Shown here in pieces: positions 52,801 through 62,724 of a stretch of 64,000 bases of DNA. This stretch comes from Phorcus lineatus (lineage: Eukaryota > Mollusca > Gastropoda > Trochida > Trochidae), in contig OV121081.1 of NCBI GenBank assembly GCA_921293015.1, forward strand, positions 29,267,158-29,331,157. Direction: 5' to 3'. Below the pieces are notes generated by a model that saw only the letters and a program-made list of their open reading frames with translations, was not told where the DNA came from and made no database searches. Every line of letters begins with the position of its first letter. Within the stretch, counting starts at the first letter, position 1. The translations under genes and the position numbers were made by a program.

Positions 52801-53689
52801 TTTCTTTATGTATATATAAAACACCCCCCTGGATTCATGCCTTCAAGTACACGACAAAAAGCTTTTGCTATTCTTATTACGATTGGGTTCTACAATGAGA
52901 ATATCAATGCTCTCGACATGTTCGCCGTTTTAAAAGCTGTAGTTCTAATCTCTTTGTTTTTGTTTATTACTTTGTTATTATGAGATTCAAAGTGCATAAA
53001 TGTTCCTGGTTATCAGTGTATTGTCTCAGTTTATTTAAATTGAAGTCTTTCAAATGTATAAAGGGGATTAATATAATTGGTATAGCAGGTTAAACCCATG
53101 GAATGATGCGTAAAATCAGTGTAAATAAATATATAAACGATATAGGCATGGTATTCGACGAGAACTCTCAAAAGTGTTATTACTTTCATTACCAAATTTA
53201 TTCATCAAAGGTAAGGTTAGGACGATCACTTTATGAACGTAATGTTAATATCGATGTCACCTTGCTTGAGCAGATCATATCATGGAGTTATTCTAAACAC
53301 ACATAAGGATGGTTTAAAGTGTTACTTCACAAAACTCATTAGTGAAATTTCAGATTTCATTTTCACTGTTAAATGTTAGTAATTAACCTTTTAACTAGAC
53401 GCATGGCTCAAAATCAGTTGTTGGGGTTAACCATTGATTAAACAGTGAGAGAACAAATATTTTACTAGTCTCGTACCTTGTTGATGTCCCAAAGTACGAG
53501 GGTAGCACCAAGACGAGCAAACTCCAATGAAAACTCCCGTCCGATGCCGTGACCGGCTCCTGTGATCAAAACCTTCTTACCACTTACATCTTCTCTGGCA
53601 GGCGGAAATATCCACCTGAAAATCGCCTCTATGTAATAGTAAACTATTGTAAGCCAGAGGACGAGGATTTCCCACAAGGACACCTTCAT
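49807..53689 (-). CDS. Short-chain dehydrogenase/reductase, SDR16C-like (6 coding exons)
   Basis: Minus-strand exons: 53689-53477, 52723-52484, 51949-51843, 51173-51036, 50486-50370 and 49891-49807. They join with GT-AG introns and matching phases into 299 residues, the usual SDR16C length. The start is the ATG at 53689; the frame extends upstream but only from a GTG. An N-terminal hydrophobic anchor (about 5-25) suggests ER or lipid-droplet attachment. The Rossmann fold is intact: TGAGHGIG (43-50), Asp68 after strand 2 (NAD preference), CDV, NNAG (120-123), Asn145, Ser173, and Tyr186/Lys190 in YSSSK. The catalytic Tyr codon lies at the exon 3/4 junction. Relatives are retinol dehydrogenases such as SDR16C5 and HSD17B11/13, which act on retinoids, steroids or other lipids; the substrate cannot be told here. 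It lies convergent to the GABA-B receptor gene and is a paralogue of the partial gene at 62091. The weakest junction is the exon 4 donor (GTTCGT). Confidence 0.93.
51434..51482. repeat. Perfect 15-bp inverted repeat in SDR intron 3
   Basis: TTGCGCAACAGAGAT at 51434-51448 and its exact complement at 51468-51482, with a 19-nt loop. TTGCGC-like words recur near 51485 and 51805-51820. Confidence 0.85.
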
Positions 53690-53699
53690 GTTGCACAAT

Positions 53700-53870
53700 G
53701 CAGTAGTTGCACGACAGCGTAGTTGCACGCCGGAGTTTACTATTATGTTAGTTGCAACTCAAAGTGGTTGCACATAGGAGACGTGGCACGCCGGAATGGT
53801 TGTAGCAGTAGTTGATCTTTAGATTAGTTGCACCCGGCAATGGTTGCAAGCTTCAGATTTAAGTTGCAAC
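53700..53870. repeat. GTTGCA-rich repeat just upstream of the SDR gene
   Basis: AGTTGCAC or GGTTGCA/AGTTGCA words occur about eight times in 170 bp, with CACGCCGGA twice. It covers the region immediately upstream of the SDR start codon at 53689, so it would be 5' UTR or promoter DNA. Confidence 0.7.
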
Positions 53871-54824
53871 CTCCTCTGTTTATCTGTGTGTTCACTCGGT
53901 ATGTGGCTTCGTATGAATAGATGAACTTATCAACGTTGATACCCTTACTGCACTCGGTATGTATGGTGTATAAAGGTACATTGTAGGGGGGCCTATATCT
54001 TTTTACCCAGGGTCTAGGTGATATGTGGAGTAGCGTTATCAGATATAACGTCTGGTCATAATTGCTGACTGCACAAATAAGTGATACAATATATAACGTA
54101 CCAGAGGTCAAAATGTTGGTTGCTTTAAGATCACTGTGACTTTTATTCATTTGAAATTCTTAAAAGAATAAATTCAGAATACAATAATAACTAAATTAGT
54201 GTGGTACGAGGAAATTGAAGAAATAGATGCAGGTTAAACTTCAGAGTTGAAGATTTACGGTAAAACAAAACCAATCGAAAAGTTTTCCTGATTTATCACT
54301 ATACCTTGTAATGACCAAATAAACAAATGTAAAATACCAAACTGACAGTATTTAAAAGCTGCCAGCAGAAAACTTTGGCATCAAATGATTCTCTTAACAA
54401 AAGCATCCCTCCCTATATGCATTACAACTTTTTCTCGATCATTTTTTCCCCACCAGTGATGCTTATATCAAACTGACTTAAGATAAGATTTACAGAAATT
54501 CAAAAAAGTTTAGCAAGTAGCCTAAATCATTCATTTTATGACCTTGAAAAATTACCCAAGGTTTCGAAATTCGAGTAGTGTATAAATGTTCCCTTAAATA
54601 ATTCTTGGGAGAAACTTTACATAAAATCGATTCATTGTCTTCAAAGAGATCGCATTGACTAGAACTTGTGTAGCATGTAAAGGATTAAAAATTCTCACAA
54701 AGTGACGTCGATCTGATGTCATCTGATGATAATTTTAACACTGTGCTTGAAACAATAATGTAAGACAGGCGTGTGACCAAGAGATACTTAGTTTTTCATC
54801 ACCACAAACAGAAAAACAAAAGTT

Positions 54825-55155
54825 GAAAGAATTGGTCCTGAGGATGTTCGAGCAGCAACGAATACCGCACAGACCTACAATCATGTTTGCACATGTCATT
54901 ACTCAGGATGAAACCTGGGTTAACAAATTTGATTCAGAAAAAAACGCCAAGCAGGCACTTGAATTACCCACGTTATGTCACCGAAACTAGAAACATATTT
55001 TCTTCGCCCTACCTAATTTCTAAATCTCAGGCTTCTTTCTCTTCCTGCGACTGAAAACAAAGCACCATGGCCATGCATTTGAGATCGACGAGAACGCCAT
55101 TACGACAATAGAGGAAGGGAAGAGAGAGTTCGTATCCCAGTATAGGAAATATTTT
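54825..55155 (+). pseudogene. Mariner-family transposase remnant
   Basis: HVITQDETWVNKFDSE (from about 54892) matches the block around the second catalytic Asp of mariner transposases (usually DETWV). About 130 bp on, in a different frame, FFLFLRLKTKHHGHAFEID (about 55031) and then TTIEEGKREFVSQYRKYF match the block after the third Asp (usually DFFLFPKLK). Between them lie stops and a frame change, so it is dead. It is the intact-domain counterpart of the kind of element deleted at 31072, but probably a different lineage. Identification is from memory of the family. Confidence 0.75.
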
Positions 55156-55780
55156 TGAACTTTTGTTCACAGCACACAATGTTAATCAGTCTGTGTACAA
55201 TTTCGGGGCACAGTGAAAACCTCATGGAAGTTGAGATACGTTTTGGTTGCAGGATGAACTCAGAAATAGCACCATCTATAGAGTCCATTTAACCATTAAA
55301 CAACAAAAGGGAAAAACATGTGACATGGAGATTATCTTTTCAATAAGTAATAGTAATATAAGTAATATTTTGATCACAAATAGATAATGAAAGACCTGAA
55401 TTTGTTGCATACCTATTTTAAAAGTTATTTTAACGTTATTGGTGATTCAAGTTATTTGACAAATTTCCATAATTGGCACTCCTTGCAAATTTTGTAAATT
55501 CATCGTACTAATATCAAGAGATGCTGACAAACTGTCAGCTATTGTGGAACTGTAGATTCAAAATCCTTGCAAAAGTGTTTTGGCTTACGCACAGGAAGCA
55601 GTCATCATACCTCAGACTAGCTACGAAATACCTTCCATCTATTAAATACAAATATTTTTAAACATTTTGAATACGAATTTAAATGTCTATATGAATTAGA
55701 TAACGCATTGCATTGGATAACCGAATATTGAAATGAAACAAAATTATTTTGTTTAAATTGTGGAATAGTCTCGACGAAAA
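55156..55780. other. Gene-free stretch
   Basis: AT-rich, with no supportable gene or bounded repeat. The minus-strand frame 55100-55288 overlaps the mariner remnant and is a shadow. Confidence 0.45.
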
Positions 55781-55794
55781 TATCTGTTACCCAG

Positions 55795-55950
55795 TAAGCG
55801 CCGGGTTTCGGCTTTCGTCATTTCCGGCGGCGTAAGCCGGATAGTGCACCGGATTACAAATCAAGTAAAGCCTCATTTCCGGCATAAAAATCACGTGATC
55901 TGAGGACAAACCAATAGGCAAGATGGCGATTTTTTAACAATTCACGCGCG
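55795..55950 (+). promoter_or_regulatory. TATA-less promoter-like block before the THAP gene
   Basis: TTTCCGGC occurs at about 55829 and 55880. The complementary GCCGGA and CCGGAT occur between, near 55845-55855. CACGTGATC is at about 55893 and AAGATGGCG at about 55920, 37 bp before the ATG. ETS-type (CCGGAA/T), E-box and YY1-type (AAGATGGCG) motifs together are typical of TATA-less promoters of broadly expressed animal genes. The block is GC-rich compared with its flanks. Confidence 0.5.
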
Positions 55951-56147
55951 AAAAATATGGGTGTAAAACGCTGCGCTTGGGGCTTATGTAACAGCGATTC
56001 TCGCATGTACCACAAGGCTTATATGTCTGGGGTAACTTTCCTTAGGTTTCCAAAGCCTAAAAGTTATCCTGAGAAATGCGATCGTTGGATTAGGGCTTGC
56101 TCACGTGCCGATGGCTTCGGAAGAGATCGCATCACAAAAGACACATA

Positions 56148-56750
56148 CAGTGCTGTCGGGTAAAGCTACGCACCTAAGAGATAGATGTTCATTCTTCGGG
56201 AAAAAATACAGTATATGGGATAAAAAAACCACTTCATTGTTAAAGTTTAGAGCTTCACTGATAATATTAATGTAAAATATTCATGCTGAAATGTGTTTGT
56301 CAGTGACACTGAAAGTTTTCCAACGACTACCCCCCTATTCCCGTAGGTGGTCACGTGTAGGCTAAAGATACGCACGCGGGGTTTGAATGCACCATACACT
56401 TCCAATATTATGATTTTGATAGATTTTTAAACTGTTTTCTGAAGTCTAGGTTAGGACAGACTGATAGTCGGATCAATACTTTGGTTTCCAATAACATTTG
56501 TTATGTGGGAAGGAAAACTGTTTGATTACGATATGTTTTCTAGGAATTTTGTCAGTTTTTACCGATGTTTTGCCAATAATCAACAATTAAGTCCTTTTTA
56601 CCTTTTCAAAAATGTCATGATTACTTTTAAATTGCCTTAAGATGCATAGACATAAATTTATTACAAGATAACACTCATCCTGCTTTACTAGGTTAAGTTT
56701 TGTGCGAGTGCGTATCTTTATCCGACGCGTATCTTTACCCGACACGGCTG
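56148..56750 (+). mobile_element. TA-flanked MITE inside the THAP coding exon (603 bp)
   Basis: The left end, CAGTGCTGTCGGGTAAAG, matches the complement of the right end, CAGCCGTGTCGGGTAAAG, and the pairing continues through TACGC. TA at 56146-56147 and 56751-56752 is the likely target duplication. Subterminal repeats of AAAGATACGC occur on both sides. It has no transposase frame, so it is non-autonomous; TA duplications point to a Tc1/mariner-type mobiliser. The left end contains GGGTAAAG, a possible splice donor. No acceptor at the right end gives back the THAP frame from that donor. Confidence 0.85.
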
Positions 56751-59092
56751 TATGTGTGCTCTTTGCATTTCGTTGGGAAGAACGGCCCAACTTTTGAAAA
56801 CCCAGATCCACTTCCCGCTATTGCAGGGCCTTCGGAAATAAAGTTGTCATCGCAGAACAAGCGTCAAGCACCGAAGGAACCACCTACTTCGACCACAACA
56901 AAGGCGAAGAGGAAGAAATTGGCGATTCCAAGTTCAACTTATGCTAATGTATGTATCTTAATTTTTATTAAACGTGCAAAATATTCTGTAGAATTTGAAA
57001 TCTAGGTATTACACCTTAGATTTTGATCTAAATAAATTTAAATCAACGTTTTAAACGAGTATAGATTTATTTATAAAGGTTGATTTTTATTCAGAATTCA
57101 TATGTCTCAAAATGAATTTGGTTGCCAATTCAACATTGAAATTACTTGTTTTTCTTATGTTGATTATTCACTTAAATTACCTTGTGTATTAATTGATATT
57201 TTCAGCCATCAATTGAAGATGACACAGGCCATGCTGAAGAAGGGGAAATAATGAACGACCACATGCAACAGGAATCTAAAGTAGCTTCCTTTTTTTTAAT
57301 ACAGTAATATGATAATTTTGAGCTAATGATACAGCCTAAATTCCAAATCAAATATTTAATATTGACTTGGTGTAAAAGTTCATAAGTAATTTGTTATGAA
57401 TACATTGATCACCATATTACAGTAAAATATGATCAGTTTAACATTAAACCAAAGAAAAGAGGGACACTTTAAGTAGGTAAAATACATTTCATTTTGTTTG
57501 CTAAATTATGTTTTAAGTTTGTCATGGAATTGTTAAGATCTGCTTTACAATATGTTTGCATTTCAAATCAAATACGTGATGTAATTCAATATTTCTACAG
57601 CATTCCTCTGAAGACCACAACTACAGTTGCCCACAACACTTGTCTACCCAGCCCCCCAACCTTGTGGCAGGTAAAGTCAAACTATTTTGAGTGACATCTG
57701 TCAAATAATTGATAGAAAGATGTTCAAATTGGAACACAGAATATTATCTATTTCTGATTTACAGATCTATTGTTTTGTTAATGATATATTTTTCCTTTAT
57801 TTTTCAGATAAAAGCACTGAGGGGACTGCAGAGGCAGAGATAGCCTCTAAGTCATCAGTTTGTAATGCCTCAACACAGACTTGCATTGATGCTACACACC
57901 TTGCTGACTATAGTGATCAGTGTTTACAAGATCCTCACCTCCTCAAGAGGCATTTGACGGTCAAAGACATCATGAAAGATGACATGTCATGTAAATTTTA
58001 CACTGGTGTGTAGTTTTCTTATTTGCATTTTACCTTATTAGTAATGAAAGAAATAGTAAAGAGACAGCGACAAAAGATTATTAATCAAATGTTATGACTT
58101 TAACAGATAGGTGGCTGATTGCATTAAATGGTCATTTGAGATCCAATTAACTTGTATAGTCATGCCAACTCTTAATATTTTACATTATGTATCATAATTA
58201 AGTTTCAGTAATTGGGGCATGCAAATTGTTCTACATTGTACAATTTTTCCTCCCTAATAGCAACTTGAACATTCGTATTGTTATACTGAACTGATAAAAA
58301 AAATAATTTTATTTTTCCCTAACAGTCAATAATTCTTGATGAAATGACGGTTTTGAAAATATTTGTCAATGTGTCCTTGACAATCAGACTTTGTCCCTTT
58401 GAATTTTATTTCTCAAAATATATTTCTTTCTCCTGTCTTACAGCTTTATTGTCACCATTCTTGAAAACAAACTCAGCATATCACCAGAATATATATTTTA
58501 CATTTTCTTTTATATTTCTTACACAATGTACTAGGTTGGTGATTATCTGCTAGATATTATGACTTTCATTTCGATCAGTTATGTATACTGATATTCTTAC
58601 TTTTCAGGTATTGCAAATCTACAGTTACTGATGCTTCTTTTCTCCTTGCTGAAAGATAAGGCAGAAAGACTGACACTGTGGAAGGGAGAAGAGACATTGG
58701 TGTGTACTAACGCTTGTGAAAATATTTGAAAATTACGAGGAAAGTAGATAAAGCGCCCATTTTTCACCTTAGAGGCAAGAGTCGAGTCTCATACAAAAAG
58801 ACACTTAAAGATGGGAGTCGTTATTTCTTGTTATGCGCTTAGCATTAGAATGATAGAACAGGGACATGAATGAGGCTGCATTGTGGCTGAATTGAACACG
58901 CTTACAAACAGTTATAAAACATACTTTTACTGAGGACAATAAAGCATTATTATTGGTAGCATTATTATGAAACTTTCCTTCAATATTCATTACTCCTAGC
59001 ATTGTTGTGTCATTGACCTAATGACATGATATGTCAGTTAAGTTCTAAATGATTTCAAAGCTTTGTGAGGTCATTTCTTAAGTACAAAATTT

Positions 59093-59218
59093 TTATGGAT
59101 AACAACTTCTGTAATCTGAGAGTGCGACATTTTCGACAGATTCTTGCATGCTTGAAAACGATACAAGTATCTGTGTCGAAACATCGCACTCTCAGATTAA
59201 AGAAGTTGTTATCCATAA
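59093..59218. repeat. Foldback element in THAP gene intron
   Basis: The left arm 59093-59140 and the right arm 59170-59218 pair over about 47 bp with few mismatches (core AATCTGAGAGTGCGA). GGTCATTTCTT occurs on both sides (about 59069 and 59267) and might be a distant direct repeat. Confidence 0.85.
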
Positions 59219-60326
59219 GTTTTTAAAACTTTTTTGCTTCCCAACTTCTAAATGCCACTCAAAGAAGGTCATTTCTTGATGACATAATAGCATAAGATTA
59301 TTTTATTGTAGCAGTATCTACAATGTACACATTGATTGTAGATTTTGCTCAGTTTCACCAAAGAAAAAATACTTCAGAGGCAGTTTTGATTTATATGATG
59401 ATGATGAATAAATTGTGTATAAAACATGTGCTATGTTGAAAATAATATATTCTTTTCACATTTCAGAATTTTTCAACACTGATGCATGATGGACAAGTTC
59501 GTTCACTGAAGACATTTGAAGGATTTCTTCTTACAATGGTTCGTCTTCGTCGCGGAATAGACACGGAGCATATAGCTGATTCTTTTGGCATTTCTTGTGT
59601 CACTGCTAGTAGATGCTTTCGCATTTGGTTAGAATTTATGTCCCGAGAGTTAACATTCTTGATCCAATGGCAAAATCAACAGCAAGTGAGGTCATTTGTT
59701 CCAAAATCATTTAAGCATTTCAAGAAGACAATTGCAGTAATTGATTGTGCAGAATTTTTTGTTCAGAAGCCTTCGCTATCTTGTCAAAGAAGAACATGGT
59801 CTCACCATAAAAGTCACAATACTTATAAAGCTCTCGTTTCCATATCTACCAACGGATCCTTCAACTTTGTATCTGACTTATGGACAGGATCAGTGTCAGA
59901 AAGACGCATTACACAAGAGTGTGGATTTCTCGACTTGTTAAGGAATGGTGATGATATTATAGCTGATCGTGGTTTTCTGATTCGAGATCTTGTGACTCTG
60001 AGAGGGGCTACCTTGAATATACCACCATATGCCCATGGAAAACAGCTCACCAAGGCAGCAGTTGCCAAGTCCAGACGCATAGCCAGTGCCCACATTCATG
60101 TTAAATGTGCCATAGCACGATTGAAAGAATTTAAGATTCTTCAAGGTATTTTGCCTTCAAAATCCATGGACGTATTGACTAGAATTGTTAGACTTTGTGC
60201 ACAGCTGTGTAACTTGGATGAGACCCTGGTGAAGTAATGATTATCGAAGATAAACAACCAGACGCAGTTAAAAGAAATTCTAATTCCTTATGTGCTGTCA
60301 TGATATTGTCATATGGCCAATTTGCA

Positions 60327-60332
60327 AATAAA
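60327..60332 (+). terminator. Candidate polyadenylation signal of the THAP gene
   Basis: AATAAA 90 bp after the stop codon. Confidence 0.5.
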
Positions 60333-60765
60333 TATGAAACTAAAGTGCCGTTTTTCACAAATGTGCATTAGATGAGCACAAACCAAAAGGTGTGAACATG
60401 ATGAAGTTAATGCAACATTACAGTTGGTACATGTCACTATGAAAATTCAATAACTTTGAGGGGATAAATCATGTCCAGGTTGAATGTTCTTGCAAATGCA
60501 AAACAATTGTGAAACGCCTGCTATTTCTTGAGCTATCTCTATACGTAGATAAGTTAGATGCAAATAAAAAGGCCATTATATATAATGTCTCAAGTTCAAA
60601 TATTTGAAAAAAGTTTGGGCGAAACATAATATTTGTAAAGAAAAAACTCAATCCTTAGAGTCATGGCTTTTAAGTTGTCCGGATTAAAAAGACTCCTACA
60701 CTGTGTCAAATCATGGTTGGATTAAATGACCAGAGAGCACTAATCAATGTTGTATATTCCCTGCT

Positions 60766-61235
60766 GATCCATTCTCTCCCCATAGAGATAGCTCCATCAT
60801 TAATTCCTATACAACCTCTGTTCTAATATGAGCTCTCCTTGAGCTCTAGGCAGATTCTCCTGGCGGCAAAACATTGCAACATAACTACCTTGCAATGAGC
60901 CAATGAAAACGCTCCATGCATGGTTAACATATTTGTTATCACACAGGTCTATGCAATGATGCAGTCGCTAAATGAGTCATTTACAGAGCACAAATTGCCT
61001 CTGAAGGCAAACTTAAATAAATTTAGGGTCAGCTCCATTTTCTCCCAAAAGAGATGGCACTGTCATTAATACCTATACAAAAGTTTCTGGGCCTAGAAAT
61101 GTAGAAACCTGATTGACTGCAATCAAAGTTAGTTGTGCAATCAGCAACGCCGTTTCAAAGGTTATAATTCAAATTGCCTAAGTTATTTCTGTAAGCTTTC
61201 GGAAAGCTATACTTTATACGAATATATGCACCTTG
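60766..61235 (+). repeat. Dispersed repeat family R1, copy 3 (compound)
   Basis: 60766-60990 matches 34915-35110 in order (AGATAGCTCC, CTGGCGGCAAAACATTGCAAC, GCCAATGAAAACGCT, CTATGCAATGATGCAGTCGCT). A second start of the same repeat follows at about 61038 (TTCTCCCAAAAGAGATGGCACTGTCATTAATACC). From about 61125 to 61220 the text is the inverse of the right part of copy 2 (complement of GAAACGGCGTTGCTGATTGC and AGCTTTCCGAAAGC). So this is two nested or joined copies. Confidence 0.7.
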
Positions 61236-61239
61236 CGCT

Positions 61240-62090
61240 TTGAAACCACTTTACAAAACACATACGCCTCATTTATAAACTGCATCACTGCATAGTCATG
61301 ACTGCCAGAAAATTGAGAAGAGCTTTTATATTATAACAGAGGTTGTTTAGGAATTGATGCAGAGCCAGAATGCTCGACAAAAGATTCTAAAAAGTTTACT
61401 GCCTTTGGTAAGCCGTAAAAGGAACTTAGAACATAAGGCTTTGCCAAAAACAACTTTATTTAAAAATTCATACAAAATTTTTTTTTGCTATGTCAAGCAA
61501 AGAAATAAACCATTATGGATTATGATTGAGCAGAAAAGTAAGCGCTTTAAGTTAAATGACATTGAATGAAACTAGTTATTCACATAAAATTTTCAACCGT
61601 AACAATTATATTGTTAATGAGTCAAGTCCTCTATCTGACATGGCTTTTTGTAAGGTAATGTCGTATGCCAACGCAACCCATTTAACCTTGAGATCAAGCA
61701 GCCATGAAATAGTTCACCCGTCCAGAGATGAACTTCATCCTTTGTTGTTGAACTTAAACTCATACTGGTCAACTGAGTTAGGCTCTACCAGAAGATTTCA
61801 GTGACATCTAATAGTTTACTTTTAGAGACAGGGTGACATAAGGATGGTGTCTCTTACTAAATGCCTTTTTCCATAAAAGAAATGTAACAATTGAAAGACG
61901 AAAAACAATCATTTGAATGACAATGGATGAAAATGATGACGACAAGAATGATAAAAATAAATAATTACAAGGCATTTCATCTCAATGATAGAATCATACA
62001 GATGATTAAGAAACCTCAATGAAGTAGCATGTAAATTATGATACAAGGCCCATAGGTGTACAACAAACTGGAACGTACAACAAAGCCTGA
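61240..62090. other. Gene-free stretch downstream of the second SDR gene
   Basis: The short frames at 61354-61804 (plus) are not recognisable and have the local AT-rich composition. This should include the 3' UTR of the minus-strand SDR gene ending at 62091. Confidence 0.45.
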
Positions 62091-62550
62091 TTACTTGTCT
62101 TTTGGGTTGTATTGAGGGTCGATTCCCAAACCTCCAAACTTCTTCAAGAGGGGAGCACATTTGGCTGGCATCAACCTAGAAAAAAAATTTGAGGGATGAG
62201 TTATTTAGATTGAAATACTGATGAACATTATACAAAAATATATATTGTACTTGTGAATCGATACTAGGATACATCAGATTCAATGATAGTACAACTTACT
62301 TACATTGCATATAACCACAATTGTGTATTTCTAGCCCAGAAATTGCACTTGTAACAGAGGAAACTTTGGAAGACTTACCTTTACAAGGAGAGAATAGCTG
62401 AACCTTGGCGCTTGATAAGTTTGAGAGACTTACCCCTGTATTTTCTCCAGGAACCAGAGTCTTCGAGGAATGAGAACAACCTTCTCTCCCCTCAGCATTC
62501 CATCTATAGCGGCTAGTGCCGTCTCTTTGGGTGTCAGCAGTGGGCTGAAC
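62091..62550 (-). CDS. Second SDR16C-like dehydrogenase, last two coding exons (partial)
   Basis: Minus-strand exons 62550-62434 (117 nt) and 62175-62091 (85 nt, ending TAA) have exactly the lengths and phases of the last two exons of the complete SDR gene at 49807-53689. They encode [39 protein letters not shown], and then LMPAKCAPLLKKFGGLGID with tail PQYNPKDK. This is the C-terminal helix and tail of the SDR16C fold. The catalytic exons must lie to the right of the window; I found none in 62551-64000. It is a tandem paralogue, differing from the first gene at many residues, so the duplication is not recent. Confidence 0.9.
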
Positions 62551-62572
62551 CTGGGACACAGTGATATATATA

Positions 62573-62722
62573 GACAATAACTAACGAGTGACGGGGAATG
62601 ACAGATTATCTTTCCCGAGTTATAATAATTTCGTAATTCTCGAGCCTTGGCGAGAGAATTACACAATTAATATAACGAGGGAAAGATAATCTGTCATTCC
62701 CGTCACGAGTTGGTTATTGTTT
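62573..62722. repeat. Foldback element in intron of the second SDR gene
   Basis: The left arm CGAGTGACGGGGAATGACAGATTATCTTTCCC pairs with the right arm GGGAAAGATAATCTGTCATTCCCGTCACGAGT. Weaker pairing extends outwards (GACAATAACTAA with TTGGTTATTGTT). An inner palindrome GTAATTCTCGAGCC/GGCGAGAGAATTAC forms the tip. It starts only about 20 bp from the splice acceptor at 62551. Confidence 0.9.
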
Positions 62723-62724
62723 AT

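Larger units (their letters stand above)
55957..60237 (+). pseudogene. THAP-domain / DDE_Tnp_4 transposase gene, first exon split by a MITE
   Basis: Coding parts: 55957-56147, 56753-56948, 57206-57280, 57601-57670, 57808-58005, 58608-58699 and 59467-60237. With the MITE and one TA left out, the first two parts total 387 nt (129 codons) and meet the next intron in phase 0; the whole is 530 residues. The THAP zinc finger has Cys6, Cys11 and then the C-x2-H of VCSLHF, followed by GPTFENPDPLPA. The last exon has a helix-turn-helix (DSFGISCVTASRCFRIW) and a DDE_Tnp_4 domain: VIDCAEFF, LWTGSVSERRIT, IIADRGF and IHVKCAIARLKEF. Against the family as I remember it, the Asp in SD-x-x-IT is Glu and the Glu in HVER is Lys, so catalysis is doubtful. 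As the sequence stands, translation stops four codons into the MITE unless splicing removes it. Apart from the MITE there is no nonsense or frameshift, which suggests either a recent loss or a working host gene. AATAAA lies at 60327. Called pseudogene with reserve. Confidence 0.7.

Noticed and set aside
53689-53728. Thirteen extra N-terminal residues on the SDR protein
   Set aside because: The upstream start is a GTG; the first ATG in frame is at 53689 and gives the usual SDR16C length.
56160-56700. Normal intron between the two THAP half-exons using the GGGTAAAG donor
   Set aside because: No acceptor near the right end restores the THAP frame from that donor phase. The matching ends and TA flanks fit an inserted element better. 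A minor donor (CA/GTGCTG) could keep frame but would add an unlikely stretch of residues.
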